From Sphingomonas sanxanigenens DSM 19645 = NX02 (GTDB taxonomy: Bacteria; Pseudomonadota; Alphaproteobacteria; Sphingomonadales; Sphingomonadaceae), in NCBI RefSeq assembly GCF_000512205.2, contig NZ_CP006644.1, positions 496,001-560,000 on the forward strand: a stretch of 64,000 nucleotides of DNA. Direction: 5' to 3'. Shown one piece after another: positions 17,112 to 26,702 of the stretch. A program made the translations under genes and the position numbers. Within the stretch, counting starts at the first letter, position 1. Each line of letters opens with the position of its first letter. The notes under the pieces were generated by a model. The model had not been told where the DNA came from, did not search any database, and saw only the letters and a program-made list of their open reading frames with translations.

Positions 17112-19528
17112 TTAGTGAAGGAGACCGCGCTGTATCGCCGTGGCGACGGCCTGGGTGCGCCTGTTGACAGCGAGACACTTGAAGATCGCGCGAAAATGCC
17201 ATTTTACGCCATCTTCGCCGATACCCAATATGTTGGCGATCTCCGCGCTCGTAAGACCATCCCGCGCCAGGCCGAGGATATGGAGTTGGCGGCGAGACAG
17301 GTCGGATCCTTCGGTATGTTGTGAACTCGGCAAGTGATGTTGTGCTGCGGACCGATCAAACCTCGCCTTTACGGCCCATCCCGCGTGAATATGCTCCAGG
17401 ATATTCCGGAACTCCCGCGCTGTTTCCTTCAGTCCTGTGCTGTCGCGAATTTCCGAGGCCTCTTCCGCTGACCGTATGGAAAGTTGCAGCGCCTCTTTAC
17501 GTAGATGCAGCACCGAACGCAGCATGAGGGTTTTGAGTATGATATGTTGCCATCCTGCCCTGCGGATGCGGGCCAGGATACGGTCCGTCAATTGGCGCGC
17601 GAGGTGATCCTTCCCGTCGGCAAGCGCCCGCGTCGCAGACAGAAGCATGCACTCGACGTCCGCAATGGCGAGGTGAGCCGAAGTGATGGCGTCGTTCCTG
17701 GGAATATTGGGGATGGTGACCGATCGACCCGACGCCATTTCATGTTCGGCAGTCAGGATATCGGCCATGAGTTGCAGTCGCGGCATGTGGTCGCGTACGG
17801 CTTTCACGTTCAGTTCGGTCAGGATTTTTCCGCAGAGGTCCGCATCTCCGGCCAGACGAGCGGCTCGTAATATGGCCCGTGCCGTATGAATCTGGACGTC
17901 GACGATCTGGTCGCAGAAAAGCAACGGCCATTCCAGTTCTGCCAGAGGCACGCCGCTTTCGGCCAGCACAGCGAGGCGCAATCTTTTCAGCGTCTCCTCG
18001 GCAACCGGGGAGACCATATCCGTCAGATGCGCGTCGATCCTATTTCGTGCGGGAATGATCTGCCCCTGCGTCAGCAGGAGCAGCACTTCGGCAATCTTTG
18101 CCCAGTCGCGGGCAAAGCCCTGATCGGCCAGGGCACAAGCTTGATCCAGTAGGGGACGCAGTGCCGCGAACTCGGCCTCGTTCGACTGACTCGCCACGAT
18201 GCTCGCGAGACAGGCCAGGGCGGAGGCCTTCATCATTGGGTTTTCCCGGGCGTGCAGTTGGAGCCATTGCCGGCAGAGCCTTTCCGCCCGCACGACATCG
18301 TCCCTCAGCGCCGCTGTCGTAGCACCGAGCAGCGTCAGCAATTCCTCATGCGTGTCCGTGCGTGACAGCAACTTCAGAAGGTGCGTCGCCCCTGCATGCT
18401 GCTGCTGGAAGGAAGGACCCATATCTTTCCCAGACCAGCCATGGGATTCGTCAGCAACGCTGTGTCGGGCACGCCCTCGAGCCAATGGGCCAACTCGTTG
18501 ATACGGCCTTGTCGCAAAGCGACATCCATGACGATCTCACCGCCCAGTCCCCGCGCCCAGGCCGGATCGCCGGCGCGCAGCGAAAGTGCTATTGTTTGCG
18601 CTGGCCGGCCGGCGCGCCAGTGATGAAAAGCAGCCCGTTTTAAAAGATGGCTTGGCGAGAAACGAAGCTGCGACTGTCCGCTCAAGGCAAGATGGTGTCG
18701 CAGCGCCGGATTGAGCGCAAACATTCCGTGCTTGTCCGGCCTCAATAGGAGACATTCGCGTTGCGCACGTGCGATCCATTGCGCGCCGTCGTGGATGCGC
18801 AGGGCAAAATCGTGGCTTTCGGCATCGAGGGGAGCGATCAATGCCGCCTTTTTCAACCATGTGCGCAGAGCGGGCGATAAGGGCGCCAACACGATCTGAT
18901 CGAGATAACAGATGATCTCGGGCCATACATGCAGTGGCTGCTTCCGGTCGGATACACGACACGCGATGCGGCACAATGCGGGCCAACCCTGTGTGTCCGA
19001 CATGATCCGGTCGAGGGCTGAAGGGACCCGGGTCAGTTGCTTCAGATCCTGGGCGCTGCAGGCCAGGCCATCGGGGCCGACTTCCTGCCAGTCGGCGTTG
19101 AGGACGCCAAATCCCCAAGGGGCGGAGGTTGCAAGGACCGCCCGCCAATCATCGGGAAGAGCATCCACCAGGTCTCTGGTCAGCGTTTCGAGATGTGGCG
19201 CTTCCTGAACATCATCGAGGCAAATGATCCCGGGCCTGTCCTGATGCCATATCCATTGCAGAATGGAGTCGATGTCCGCGGCGGTTCCGGCCTGAAGAGC
19301 GAGGCGATGCAGGGTGCTCTTCGCCGTGTCGTCGCTTGCAAGCTTTGTCCAAAGCGCCGGGCGACCAGTGTCCGCCGCCTCCTTCCAACCGGCCGCAAGT
19401 GTCGCCGATTTGCCGTAGCCGCAAGGCGCACGCAGCAGGCTGACGCGCGCGGTCAATTTAACAGGGCGAAGTGCCGTTTCCGCCAGTCGCGAAAGCAGAG
19501 TTGGAGTCCATTCCCTTTCGTGATCCAT
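17112..19528 (-). pseudogene. MalT-like LuxR family regulator, frameshifted
   Basis: Two adjacent frames make one large STAND-type regulator. The upstream frame (19528 to about 18415) has the N-terminal ATPase with Walker A APCGYGKSATLAA and the Walker B-like GIICLDDVQEAP. It then runs out of frame after NPMAGLGKIWVL. The downstream frame (about 18420 to 17112) resumes with FQQQHAGATHLLKLL. It continues through TPR-like helices to a C-terminal LuxR helix-turn-helix (LSRRQLHILGLARDGLTSAEIANILGIGEDGVKWH). A one-base loss near 18408-18425, in the run ggaaggaaggaccc, explains both. The joined protein would be about 805 residues, close to the family's usual 850-900. It is divergent from an aldehyde dehydrogenase gene, its likely target. 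It could be a sequencing error or a real inactivation. Confidence 0.8.
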
Positions 19529-19608
19529 GACAGGTCGATACTACATGTTCGTGTAGTTCCCTATTGCTATTGTGCTCGTAAGACTCGCGCGAAGCTCATG
19601 TTTCGGAC

Positions 19609-21048
19609 GTGAATGAGATGATTGAAGAGAGACAGTCGATTTCGCAGGAACCCTGTGATGGCCGCCCGGTGGAAATGCTCTTCACCGCGCAAAAGGCAAT
19701 GTCGGACGAGCGCCGGATGCGATTTGGCCTTGCTGAGAGGCGCGCCGCGCTGGCGCGCCTCGCGCTTGCCATACGAAAGTTCGAAGCGGATATCGTTCAG
19801 GCCATGGCGACCGACTTCGGCAAGCCGGAGGCCGAAGTGTTTCTGACGGAAATTCTTCCGGTCATGCAGGAAATCCGCCACAGCCGTCGTAATCTGCGCC
19901 GATGGATGCGGCCAGTCCATGTCGGATCGACATTGATCGGCTTCGGCACGGCCGGACGGATCGTGCCACAACCACGCGGCGTGTGCCTTATCATCGCGCC
20001 CTGGAATTACCCATTCAATCTCTGCCTGGGGCCGCTTGTGTCCTGCCTTGCTGCCGGCAACAGCGCTATCCTGAAGCCTTCAGAGATGACACCTGCTACC
20101 TCGGGCGTCATCGCGCGGCTGATCGCCGACACATTTCCGCCAGACCTGGTTACCGTCGCCCTCGGCGGGAAGGAGATGTCTCAGGCCCTGCTCGCGCTGC
20201 CCTTCGATCATATCTTCTTCACCGGCAGCCCCGAGGTCGGGAAAGTCGTAATGCAGGCAGCCTCCCGCCACCTGACCTCCGTTACGCTGGAACTGGGTGG
20301 CAAGTCGCCCACGATCGTGGGACCGGATGCCGACATAGAGACGGCCGCCAGTTGGATCGCCTTCGGCAAATTCTCCAATGCCGGTCAAACCTGCATCGCG
20401 CCCGATCATGTGTTCGTCCACGCTTCGATCCGCGACCGGTTCGTGGAAGCGCTGCGCCGCCGGATCGCCGCCGCTTATGGTTCGGGCATGACGAGCCCCT
20501 ATCTCGCAAGGATCGTCAATGATCGCCATGCGGACAGACTGGGGGGCCTGATTGCGGATGCCCTGGCCACGGGCGGGCGGATCATTGTCGGCGGCGAAAG
20601 GCAGGGAAGGGCGCTGGCGCCCACAGTGCTGGAGGCGATCGCTCCCGAGGCGGCGATCGACCATGAGGAGGTATTCGGTCCCGTCCTGCCGGTCCTGACC
20701 TATGATGACATTGAAACCGTGATCGGTCGGATCAACGCAAGACCCAAGCCGCTGGCGCTTTATGTGTTCGATCGTGACCGGGCGAGAGTGGATCATATCC
20801 TGGCGGCCACGACTTCCGGCAGTGCAGGCGTCAACCTTACCATCGTCCAATACGTCCACGATCATCTGCCGTTCGGCGGTGTGAACAATTCCGGGATCGG
20901 GGCGGCACATGGCCATCACGGGTTCCGGACTTTCAGTCATGAGCGCGCCGTTCTCCAGAACCGCTTCTCCGCTCTGCCTCTCGTCTTTCCTCCCTATTCG
21001 GGCCGGGCAGCGCGTCTGATCCGACTTGCCAAACGCTTTCTGGGGTAA
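19609..21048 (+). CDS. Aldehyde dehydrogenase (class 3 / coniferyl-aldehyde-type)
   Basis: NAD(P)-dependent oxidation of an aldehyde to the acid. The 479-residue protein has the general-base glutamate in LELGGKSP (about Glu228) and the nucleophile in NAGQTCIAPD (about Cys262). It also has IIAPWNYPF, FTGSPEVGK and EEVFGPVLPV, and ends in the basic/hydrophobic tail of class 3 enzymes. The start is unclear: GTG 19609, ATG 19618 and ATG 19679 are in frame and none has a strong ribosome-binding site. It is divergent from the MalT-like regulator, which suggests an inducible alcohol/aldehyde or aromatic-aldehyde step. Confidence 0.9.
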   Translation: MNEMIEERQSISQEPCDGRPVEMLFTAQKAMSDERRMRFGLAERRAALARLALAIRKFEADIVQAMATDFGKPEAEVFLTEILPVMQEIRHSRRNLRRWMRPVHVGSTLIGFGTAGRIVPQPRGVCLIIAPWNYPFNLCLGPLVSCLAAGNSAILKPSEMTPATSGVIARLIADTFPPDLVTVALGGKEMSQALLALPFDHIFFTGSPEVGKVVMQAASRHLTSVTLELGGKSPTIVGPDADIETAASWIAFGKFSNAGQTCIAPDHVFVHASIRDRFVEALRRRIAAAYGSGMTSPYLARIVNDRHADRLGGLIADALATGGRIIVGGERQGRALAPTVLEAIAPEAAIDHEEVFGPVLPVLTYDDIETVIGRINARPKPLALYVFDRDRARVDHILAATTSGSAGVNLTIVQYVHDHLPFGGVNNSGIGAAHGHHGFRTFSHERAVLQNRFSALPLVFPPYSGRAARLIRLAKRFLG

Positions 21049-21095
21049 ATCCATGTACGACTATATCACGATAACCGATAGCCTAACTATCTAAA

Positions 21096-21431
21096 TTAAC
21101 GTGGCTTTTCCTGCCTTCTGGCGGTCGCCAGCATCTCACGGCGAAGTATGGCGTTCATGCGGGCTTGGTAGCCCTTACCCTGCGATTTGAGCCAGGCGAG
21201 CACATCAGCATCAAGGCGTGCCGTCACCTGCTGCTTGATGGGCTTATAGAAGCGCCCACGCTGCCCGTTCCGCCAGAAATCCTCTGTCAGCGCCGGAGAG
21301 TCGCTATAGTCGATCCCGCTATCCGGCATCGCCTGCAGGGCATCCAGTTCGGCCTGTTGCGCTTCGGTCAACGGCGGCAGATTGTCCGGATCGAGTTGGA
21401 AACGGACGGTATCAGCGTCTTTCTTCTTCAT
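21096..21431 (-). CDS. brnA: BrnA family antitoxin
   Basis: A 111-residue protein starting MKKKDADTVRFQLDPDNLPPL. Its C-terminal half (FYKPIKQQVTARLDADVLAWLKSQGKGYQARMNAILRREM) is the ribbon-helix-helix DNA-binding domain of BrnA antitoxins. Its ATG (21431) lies 20 bp inside the end of the toxin gene. BrnA neutralises BrnT and autoregulates the operon. The open frame extends further upstream, but only antisense and overlapping the toxin. Confidence 0.85.
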   Translation of the reverse strand: MKKKDADTVRFQLDPDNLPPLTEAQQAELDALQAMPDSGIDYSDSPALTEDFWRNGQRGRFYKPIKQQVTARLDADVLAWLKSQGKGYQARMNAILRREMLATARRQEKPR

Positions 21432-21720
21432 AACGTCGCCTTTCCGTTCGATCGGCCTTTCGAGCCGAAATGATATGAATGATCTCCACATACTCGCCGT
21501 CATCGTCTTGCTCGACGACAGTGTGGGCCACGAGGAGGAGCAGATGCCCTTCCACGAGGCCCAAGGTTTGCCATCGTCGCTCGCCACCTTCGATCCGATC
21601 CTGATCGCTCAGCGCGAAACGATCTGTGAACGCACGAGTAGCGATCGCAAAGCTGACGCCGTGCTTCTTCAGATTGCTCTCGGCTTTGGCCGGATGCCAG
21701 GAGAAGCGCATGGATGGCAT
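21412..21720 (-). CDS. brnT: BrnT family ribonuclease toxin
   Basis: A 102-residue toxin with the BrnT signature FSWHPAKAESNLKKHGVSFAIATRAF, a central beta-sheet including LLLLVAHTVVEQ, and the terminal IIHIISARKADRTERRRYEEE. BrnT is a RelE-fold mRNA ribonuclease. The toxin-first, antitoxin-second order and the overlap are as in Brucella brnTA. It stands next to a serine resolvase, so the module probably stabilises, or came with, a mobile element. Confidence 0.87.
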   Translation of the reverse strand: MPSMRFSWHPAKAESNLKKHGVSFAIATRAFTDRFALSDQDRIEGGERRWQTLGLVEGHLLLLVAHTVVEQDDDGEYVEIIHIISARKADRTERRRYEEERR

Positions 21721-21747
21721 TACGGAAATATAATTATGTTTTTGTCG

Positions 21748-22335
21748 TTACGCAAGGCGCGGCGGTTTGAGCCATCCGGCCCGCGCGAGCGTATCTGCGA
21801 GGGTCGATCGGGGCACGTTGAACGTGCGGCTGATCGACGACTTGCTAGCGCCACCGGCAAGGGCGGCGGTGATCTGATCGAGCTTTTCCGCATCGATCGT
21901 TCGCGGGCGGCCACCGTAGCGCCCGCGCCGTCTGGCGGCCGCAAGGCCTGCCATGATGCGCTCGCGCGTCAATGCCCGTTCATACTGGGCCAGCGCGCCG
22001 AACAGCGAAAACAGCAGCTCGCCATGCGGCGTTCCCGTGTCCATCTGCTCGGTCAATGACCGGAATGACACGTCACGCTCCCTGAGATCGGTCAGGATCG
22101 ACAGCAAATGCGGCAGGGAGCGGCCGAGCCGATCCAGTTTCCACACGACCAGCGTATCGCCGGCTGCGAGATATTCGAGGCAGGCCCGCAGGCTCGCCCG
22201 GTCCTCGCGAGCGCCGGATGCCTTGTCGGAATAGAGATGCCGGCTATCGACGCCGGCTGCGATCAGCGCATCGCGCTGAAGATCGACCGATTGCCGGTCA
22301 TCTGTGGAAGAGACGCGCATGTAGCCTATAAGCAT
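21748..22335 (-). CDS. Serine recombinase (Tn3-type resolvase/invertase)
   Basis: A 195-residue small serine recombinase. The catalytic serine is in MLIGYMRVSS (about Ser9), with VWKLDRLGRS containing the active-site arginines and FSLFGALAQYERALTRERIMAG as the E-helix. A C-terminal helix-turn-helix (TAALAGGASKSSISRTFNVPRSTLADTLARAG) binds the res site. It looks full-length. No Tn3 transposase is next to it. It lies 28 bp upstream of brnT on the same strand, suggesting one mobile cassette. Confidence 0.88.
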   Translation of the reverse strand: MLIGYMRVSSTDDRQSVDLQRDALIAAGVDSRHLYSDKASGAREDRASLRACLEYLAAGDTLVVWKLDRLGRSLPHLLSILTDLRERDVSFRSLTEQMDTGTPHGELLFSLFGALAQYERALTRERIMAGLAAARRRGRYGGRPRTIDAEKLDQITAALAGGASKSSISRTFNVPRSTLADTLARAGWLKPPRLA

Positions 22336-22504
22336 GTCGGAAAACCCCTGATAGCTTGTTGTGGGACAGTCCTCCTTTCCGGCAGAGTTTATCGGACGCT
22401 ACGGATTTTGGGCGTGCGTAGATTGCTGGAATTTCCGGGGGGATGCCTGCTAGCGGCGGCATGTGTCGTCGGGCGCATCAGGCGGGGCGCTTATCGTGTG
22501 ATTT

Positions 22505-22690
22505 CCATTAGGTTAATCTGTTCGTGCAGCCGCTGCCGCAGCGGACCGTCTTCTGGCCGCGACGATCAATAACGGATTATCCGCCTGCTTACGCTGACCA
22601 AGTCGCATGCCCGTCGCCGAATTGATCCCGTGGCGGCTGCACACATCGCTGTCGCCATGCCCGCTTCCTGCTCCGCGCCTCTTCAATTTA
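22505..22690 (-). mobile_element. IS3-family transposase remnant
   Basis: Read on the minus strand in changing frames, this stretch gives EQEAGMATA, then DVCSRHGINSAT, then RPEDGPLRQRLHEQ. The first two match the OrfA helix-turn-helix region of IS3-family elements (EAGM-TADVCR-HGIS-ATFYKWK) and the third matches the start of OrfB. Stops and frame changes make it non-functional. The rest of the 22336-22764 gap shows no gene. Confidence 0.5.
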
Positions 22691-22764
22691 TCGTAGAAGC
22701 TTTTGATGTGTCTTATTAAAATCCTTGGCTTGCCGCTCTCGGTCAGACGATGATTGGACGGATT

Positions 22765-23172
22765 TCAGTTCACTTTCGTCCATATCTGCGATTTGCACAT
22801 GATCCGCCCTGTCAGGCACCCCTTTCCCTCCATCCGCCGATCGTCGAGCGTGGTGATTGTTCCAGAGAAGGTTTGGCCGATGTCGGGTACAAAAACACTG
22901 CCGCGCCACACGCCCTTCTTTTCAGGAACAAAATCGCGAAACAGGATCAGACCTACCAGATCGTTTGTCCCGCCGCGCCGCGCATCCGCCTTGGCTTTGT
23001 CACTTGCCCAGACCACGACCCCGCACATTCTGCTTCCGCACGGCTGGGCTCGCACATGTACGCTGTCCTGCGGATTCTTCCACACTCCGAAAGAAGCGCG
23101 CTGTGCCTCGACGGACGCAGATGCTGCAAGTAGCAGCATGGCTGCCAATACGAAACTGAACCTCATCGCCAT
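22765..23172 (-). CDS. DUF2147 domain-containing exported protein
   Basis: A 135-residue protein. A signal peptide (about residues 1-23, cleaved near VEAQ) is followed by a DUF2147 core: GVWKNPQDSVHVRAQPCGSRMCGVVVWAS, a loop with LVGLILFRDFVPEKKGVWRG-VFVPDIGQTFSG, and the closing GCLTGRIMCKSQIWTKVN. The family is exported and of unknown function. It is 6 bp downstream of the GMC oxidoreductase gene on the same strand. Confidence 0.8.
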   Translation of the reverse strand: MAMRFSFVLAAMLLLAASASVEAQRASFGVWKNPQDSVHVRAQPCGSRMCGVVVWASDKAKADARRGGTNDLVGLILFRDFVPEKKGVWRGSVFVPDIGQTFSGTITTLDDRRMEGKGCLTGRIMCKSQIWTKVN

Positions 23173-23178
23173 TCTTCC

Positions 23179-24771
23179 TCAAGGCCGGATCATCATTTGC
23201 GCGACATTTTCCGCGATCGCCATGGTAGGCGCGTTAGTGTTGCCCGACACGATCGACGGCATGATCGATGCATCGACCACGCGCAAACCGTCAATGCCAC
23301 GTACACGGGCTGCCGGATCGACCACGGATGCCGAGTCACTGCCCATGCGGCATGTTCCTACCGGATGATAGATTGTTTCAGCGCGCGCGCGGATGTCGTC
23401 GATCAGAGCCTCGTCGGTCTGGACCGCGGGTCCCGGTCGCACCTCCTCGCGCAAGTGACGGGCGAGCGCCGGCGCATGAAGGAGCTTGCGGGCTAGCTTC
23501 GCGCCATTCAGCAAGACGCCCACATCATCGGGATGACTGAGATAATTGCCCTCTATGCGCGGATGAGCCGTGGGATCGGCGATCTTGAGCCCGATCCTGC
23601 CGCGGCTCTTCGGTAGAAGGTCGCAGACATGCACGGTCATTCCGTAGCCGAAGGCTGTCTTGCGGCCATGGTCACGCAGGATCGCCGGCAGGAAATGGAA
23701 TTGAAGATTGGGCCGCTCCCGGCCGGCGTCGGATTTGAGGAAAGCGCCGCCCTCCGAGGCATTTGACGTCAATTCGCCTTCATGATGAAGGAAATAGCTC
23801 CATGCGCCGCGTATCGCACGAGGCAGGAAACTGGGCGCCACCCCAAATCCTTCGCGATCGGCCGTGGTTGCCACAGCCGTATAGTCGAGGTGATCGGCGA
23901 GATTGGCTCCGACTTCGGGCGCATCCAGAACGATCTCTATGCCATGCTGCCTGAGTTCGCTCGCCGAGCCGACGCCCGACAGCATCAGAATCTGCGGCGA
24001 ATTGACCGCGCCAGCCGAAAGGATCACCTCTCCACCGGGGCGCAGCAGCAGGTCCCGGCCGCCGACGCGGACCCCGATGGCGCGACGGTCCTTGAACAGT
24101 ATCCGTTCGACGAGGCCGTTCGTTTCGATGGCGAGATTCTTGCGCGAGCGAGCCGGATCGAGAAACGCTCGCGCCGTGCTGAACCGTTGCCCGTCTTTCT
24201 GGGTCACCTGATAGACACCAAAGCCTTCCTGGCTCACGCCATTGAAGTCGGGATTTCGCGGGTAGTGCAGTTCCACCCCAGCTTCGACGAAGTCTTCCGT
24301 AAGTGGGTTCACTCGCCCAAGATTGGAGACGCAAAGTGGCCCGGCATTGCCATGATGCTCGTCGTGGATAGCCTGATTGTTTTCGAGCGCGATAAAAAGC
24401 TCGCGCATGCGCGGCCAGTCCCAGTCAGCTCCGGCGGCCGCCCCCCAGCCCTCATAGTCCGCCCGATCGCCGCGAATGTAGACCATTGCATTGATCGAGC
24501 TGCTGCCACCCAGCGTCTTGCCGCGCGGCCAATAGAGCCGCCGGTTGTTAAGGTGAGGCTCGACTTCGGTCTCACAGTTCCAGTTCACCCATCCCGTGCG
24601 GGCAATGACGCCGACGCCAAGCGGCATGTGAATGAAGGGATTGCGATCGCGCGGCCCCGCCTCGATGAGGCAGACAGCTTTATCCGAATCAGCAGAAAGG
24701 CGGTTGGCCATGACGCAGCCGGCCGAGCCGCCGCCAATGATGTGGTTTCCGTCAGCGCCGAACCGTAACAT
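23179..24771 (-). CDS. GMC family oxidoreductase (choline/alcohol dehydrogenase-like)
   Basis: A 530-residue FAD enzyme. The dinucleotide motif GGGSAGCVMANRLS is followed by the GMC signature PRGKTLGGSSSINAMVYIRG, the second signature GAVNSPQILMLSGVG, and the C-terminal YHPVGTCRMG...DGLRVVDASIMPSIVSGNTNAPTMAIAE with the active-site histidine/asparagine pair. The N-terminus MLRFGADGNHIIGGGS is unlike the usual MFDYIIVGGGS. The first codons seem to have been replaced where the gene meets the AT-rich SUKH gene, whose stop is only 4 bp upstream. Activity may be affected. The substrate is probably an alcohol. Confidence 0.87.
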   Translation of the reverse strand: MLRFGADGNHIIGGGSAGCVMANRLSADSDKAVCLIEAGPRDRNPFIHMPLGVGVIARTGWVNWNCETEVEPHLNNRRLYWPRGKTLGGSSSINAMVYIRGDRADYEGWGAAAGADWDWPRMRELFIALENNQAIHDEHHGNAGPLCVSNLGRVNPLTEDFVEAGVELHYPRNPDFNGVSQEGFGVYQVTQKDGQRFSTARAFLDPARSRKNLAIETNGLVERILFKDRRAIGVRVGGRDLLLRPGGEVILSAGAVNSPQILMLSGVGSASELRQHGIEIVLDAPEVGANLADHLDYTAVATTADREGFGVAPSFLPRAIRGAWSYFLHHEGELTSNASEGGAFLKSDAGRERPNLQFHFLPAILRDHGRKTAFGYGMTVHVCDLLPKSRGRIGLKIADPTAHPRIEGNYLSHPDDVGVLLNGAKLARKLLHAPALARHLREEVRPGPAVQTDEALIDDIRARAETIYHPVGTCRMGSDSASVVDPAARVRGIDGLRVVDASIMPSIVSGNTNAPTMAIAENVAQMMIRP

Positions 24772-24775
24772 CTAG

Positions 24776-25309
24776 CTACTCCTCTTCTATCCCCATCGCT
24801 TTCAAGTCCAATCCCAATTCCTTTAAACTGGGCAGGGGAGGAGGATCGAAGGCTACCAGTGCATCGATAAAGTCATGAAAGCTGTCGTATACGGGGGTTA
24901 TCGCCCTAGAAGGCAGAGCTTCATCGTGCAGCCATACGGATATCTTTCCATCAATTCTGTCAATTAACAGCATATTACCCAGACCGATTTCCGCAAAAAC
25001 CACAGATGTTTTTGGAATCTGCATGGATAATTGTTCGTTTATGCGAATTATTCCTAAGCTTCCGTCAGCAGGGCCATATATAACTGAAACGCCAATTCTT
25101 CCTGAATCTTCGGAATAGGCGCATTTTTCCGCAGGAAATTCAACATCCTTATTGAAAACTATCGCTGATCCGAATTCAATAAATAAATCACGAAGCTCAG
25201 AGGGCAGCAATATCCTTAATGAACTCTCTATCTGGTCTAATTCGATCAAAGAATCTCCCGGCATGTGGAGTGATTCTGCATCGAATGATGGATCAAACTG
25301 AAAGGTCAT
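24776..25309 (-). CDS. SMI1/KNR4 (SUKH) family protein
   Basis: A 177-residue protein with the SUKH pattern: an N-terminal IE-LE--L-I-LPSELRDLFIEFGSA block, a central strand region ending LLIDRIDGKISVWLHDEA, and the late DSFHDFIDALV helix. SUKH proteins commonly act as immunity proteins to polymorphic or contact-dependent toxins. Base composition is clearly AT-richer than both neighbours, pointing to horizontal acquisition. No toxin gene is beside it, so it is an orphan immunity candidate. Confidence 0.72.
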   Translation of the reverse strand: MTFQFDPSFDAESLHMPGDSLIELDQIESSLRILLPSELRDLFIEFGSAIVFNKDVEFPAEKCAYSEDSGRIGVSVIYGPADGSLGIIRINEQLSMQIPKTSVVFAEIGLGNMLLIDRIDGKISVWLHDEALPSRAITPVYDSFHDFIDALVAFDPPPLPSLKELGLDLKAMGIEEE

Positions 25310-25420
25310 ATATTTTCTGCCTTACATCATTAGGGCGTCGCTATCGTGTCCGTTCCGCACCGCGCCTCAATCACGCCACCTGATTGGTATAGCCGTTAGC
25401 GGAGGGGCACGACAATCAGG

Positions 25421-26620
25421 TCAATCTTGGCGCGTCGATGCTTTGATTGGTGCTGCGCTCCATCTACGATTGAATATCCGCCATCCGACTAAGCCCGCGA
25501 CAACGCCCAGCAGGCCGCCCACGAGATAGGCGGTTGGCGCATCATTCGGCACAAAAAAGAAGCCGCCAGCAACATAGCCGCCGATTACGGCGGTGCGTGT
25601 CACCGCACCATAGATCGCGGCGACCTTGCCATGATCGGCGGGCGGGCATTCCGACTGGAACAAGGTTCGGACAGCGACGTTGTGGATGCTGTTTGCGCCG
25701 CCGCCTAGGATGAAGGCGACGGCAACGATTGCCAGCCCGATCGGCGCAAGGCCGATCCACAGCATGGTCGCGCCCATGACAGCGGCCGTGCCGAACGCCG
25801 CCAGTCCGACCCTATGGCCAATAACCCTTTCGGCCAGCCCAGCGCCGATCAACATCCCAACCGCCCATAGTGCCGTCAGCATTCCAAACGCGGTCGGCCC
25901 GCTCCCAGCGTCACCATCACGAGAAACACGAAAGCAACGTCGGCTATGGCGGTCGCAAACACTTCGAGGCTGAGCGCACCCGTAACCACCATCAACCGTC
26001 GATTGCGGAGCAGCGGCAGGTAGTCCGCGAACAGGGTCTCCTCCTCCTGATCGTCCCGTTGTGGCTTGCGGCGAAGCCTGCTCGCCATCACGACGAGGGC
26101 CAAAAGGGCATAACTGGCGGCATCGGCTAAAAGCGCATTGCGCGATCCGATCCATCCCACCAGTACGCCCCCAGCGACTGGACCAGCGAGCATTCCAAGG
26201 CTGCGAACCATTTCCATAAGGGAATTGGCGAGTGCGAGGTCATTCCAAGCCGCTCGCCAGCACTGGAATCAACGCGAATGTTGCGGCGCTGCTGATCGTG
26301 AACAGCACGCTCAACAGCGCGGCCCCGGCGAGCGTGAACATGGGATAATAGGCGATAAATGCTATCACGCCCGCTTGCAGAACTGACACCATGACCAGAA
26401 TGCGGGCCGCCTCCCGGCGGTCGATCAAGCGGCCCGCCCAGGGTGCGGCGATCAGACCGGGTAGCAGCTCCGCGGTCAGCAGCGTCGGCACCGCATAGCC
26501 GGATGCGTTCTCGGCAGTGCGGAACATCAACGTCAGCAACGTGATTTCATCGCCGGTCGTCGAAATCGTAAGCGCCACAAGGACCAACCATCCCCAGCCT
26601 TGCCGAAACTCAACTCCCAC
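25421..26620 (-). pseudogene. MFS transporter, two frameshifts
   Basis: Three consecutive minus-strand frames give one major facilitator protein. The first (26620 to about 26240) begins MGVEFRQGWGWLVLVALTISTTGDE and includes LPGLIAAPWAGRLIDRREAARILV. The second (about 26235-25905) begins with NSLMEMVRSLGMLAGPVAGG. The third (about 25905-25421) begins with GPTAFGMLTALWAVGMLIGAG. Frame changes near 26240 and 25905 each look like single-base indels. The joined product would be about 395 residues with 12 membrane segments, normal for drug or efflux MFS proteins. Confidence 0.8.
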
Positions 26621-26702
26621 TCACTTAACCTTCCGCACAGCCCCGCACTTTCCGGGTCACTCTGCACACTTCAAATCTCAACCGACAATCAGGTGAATAG
26701 CT

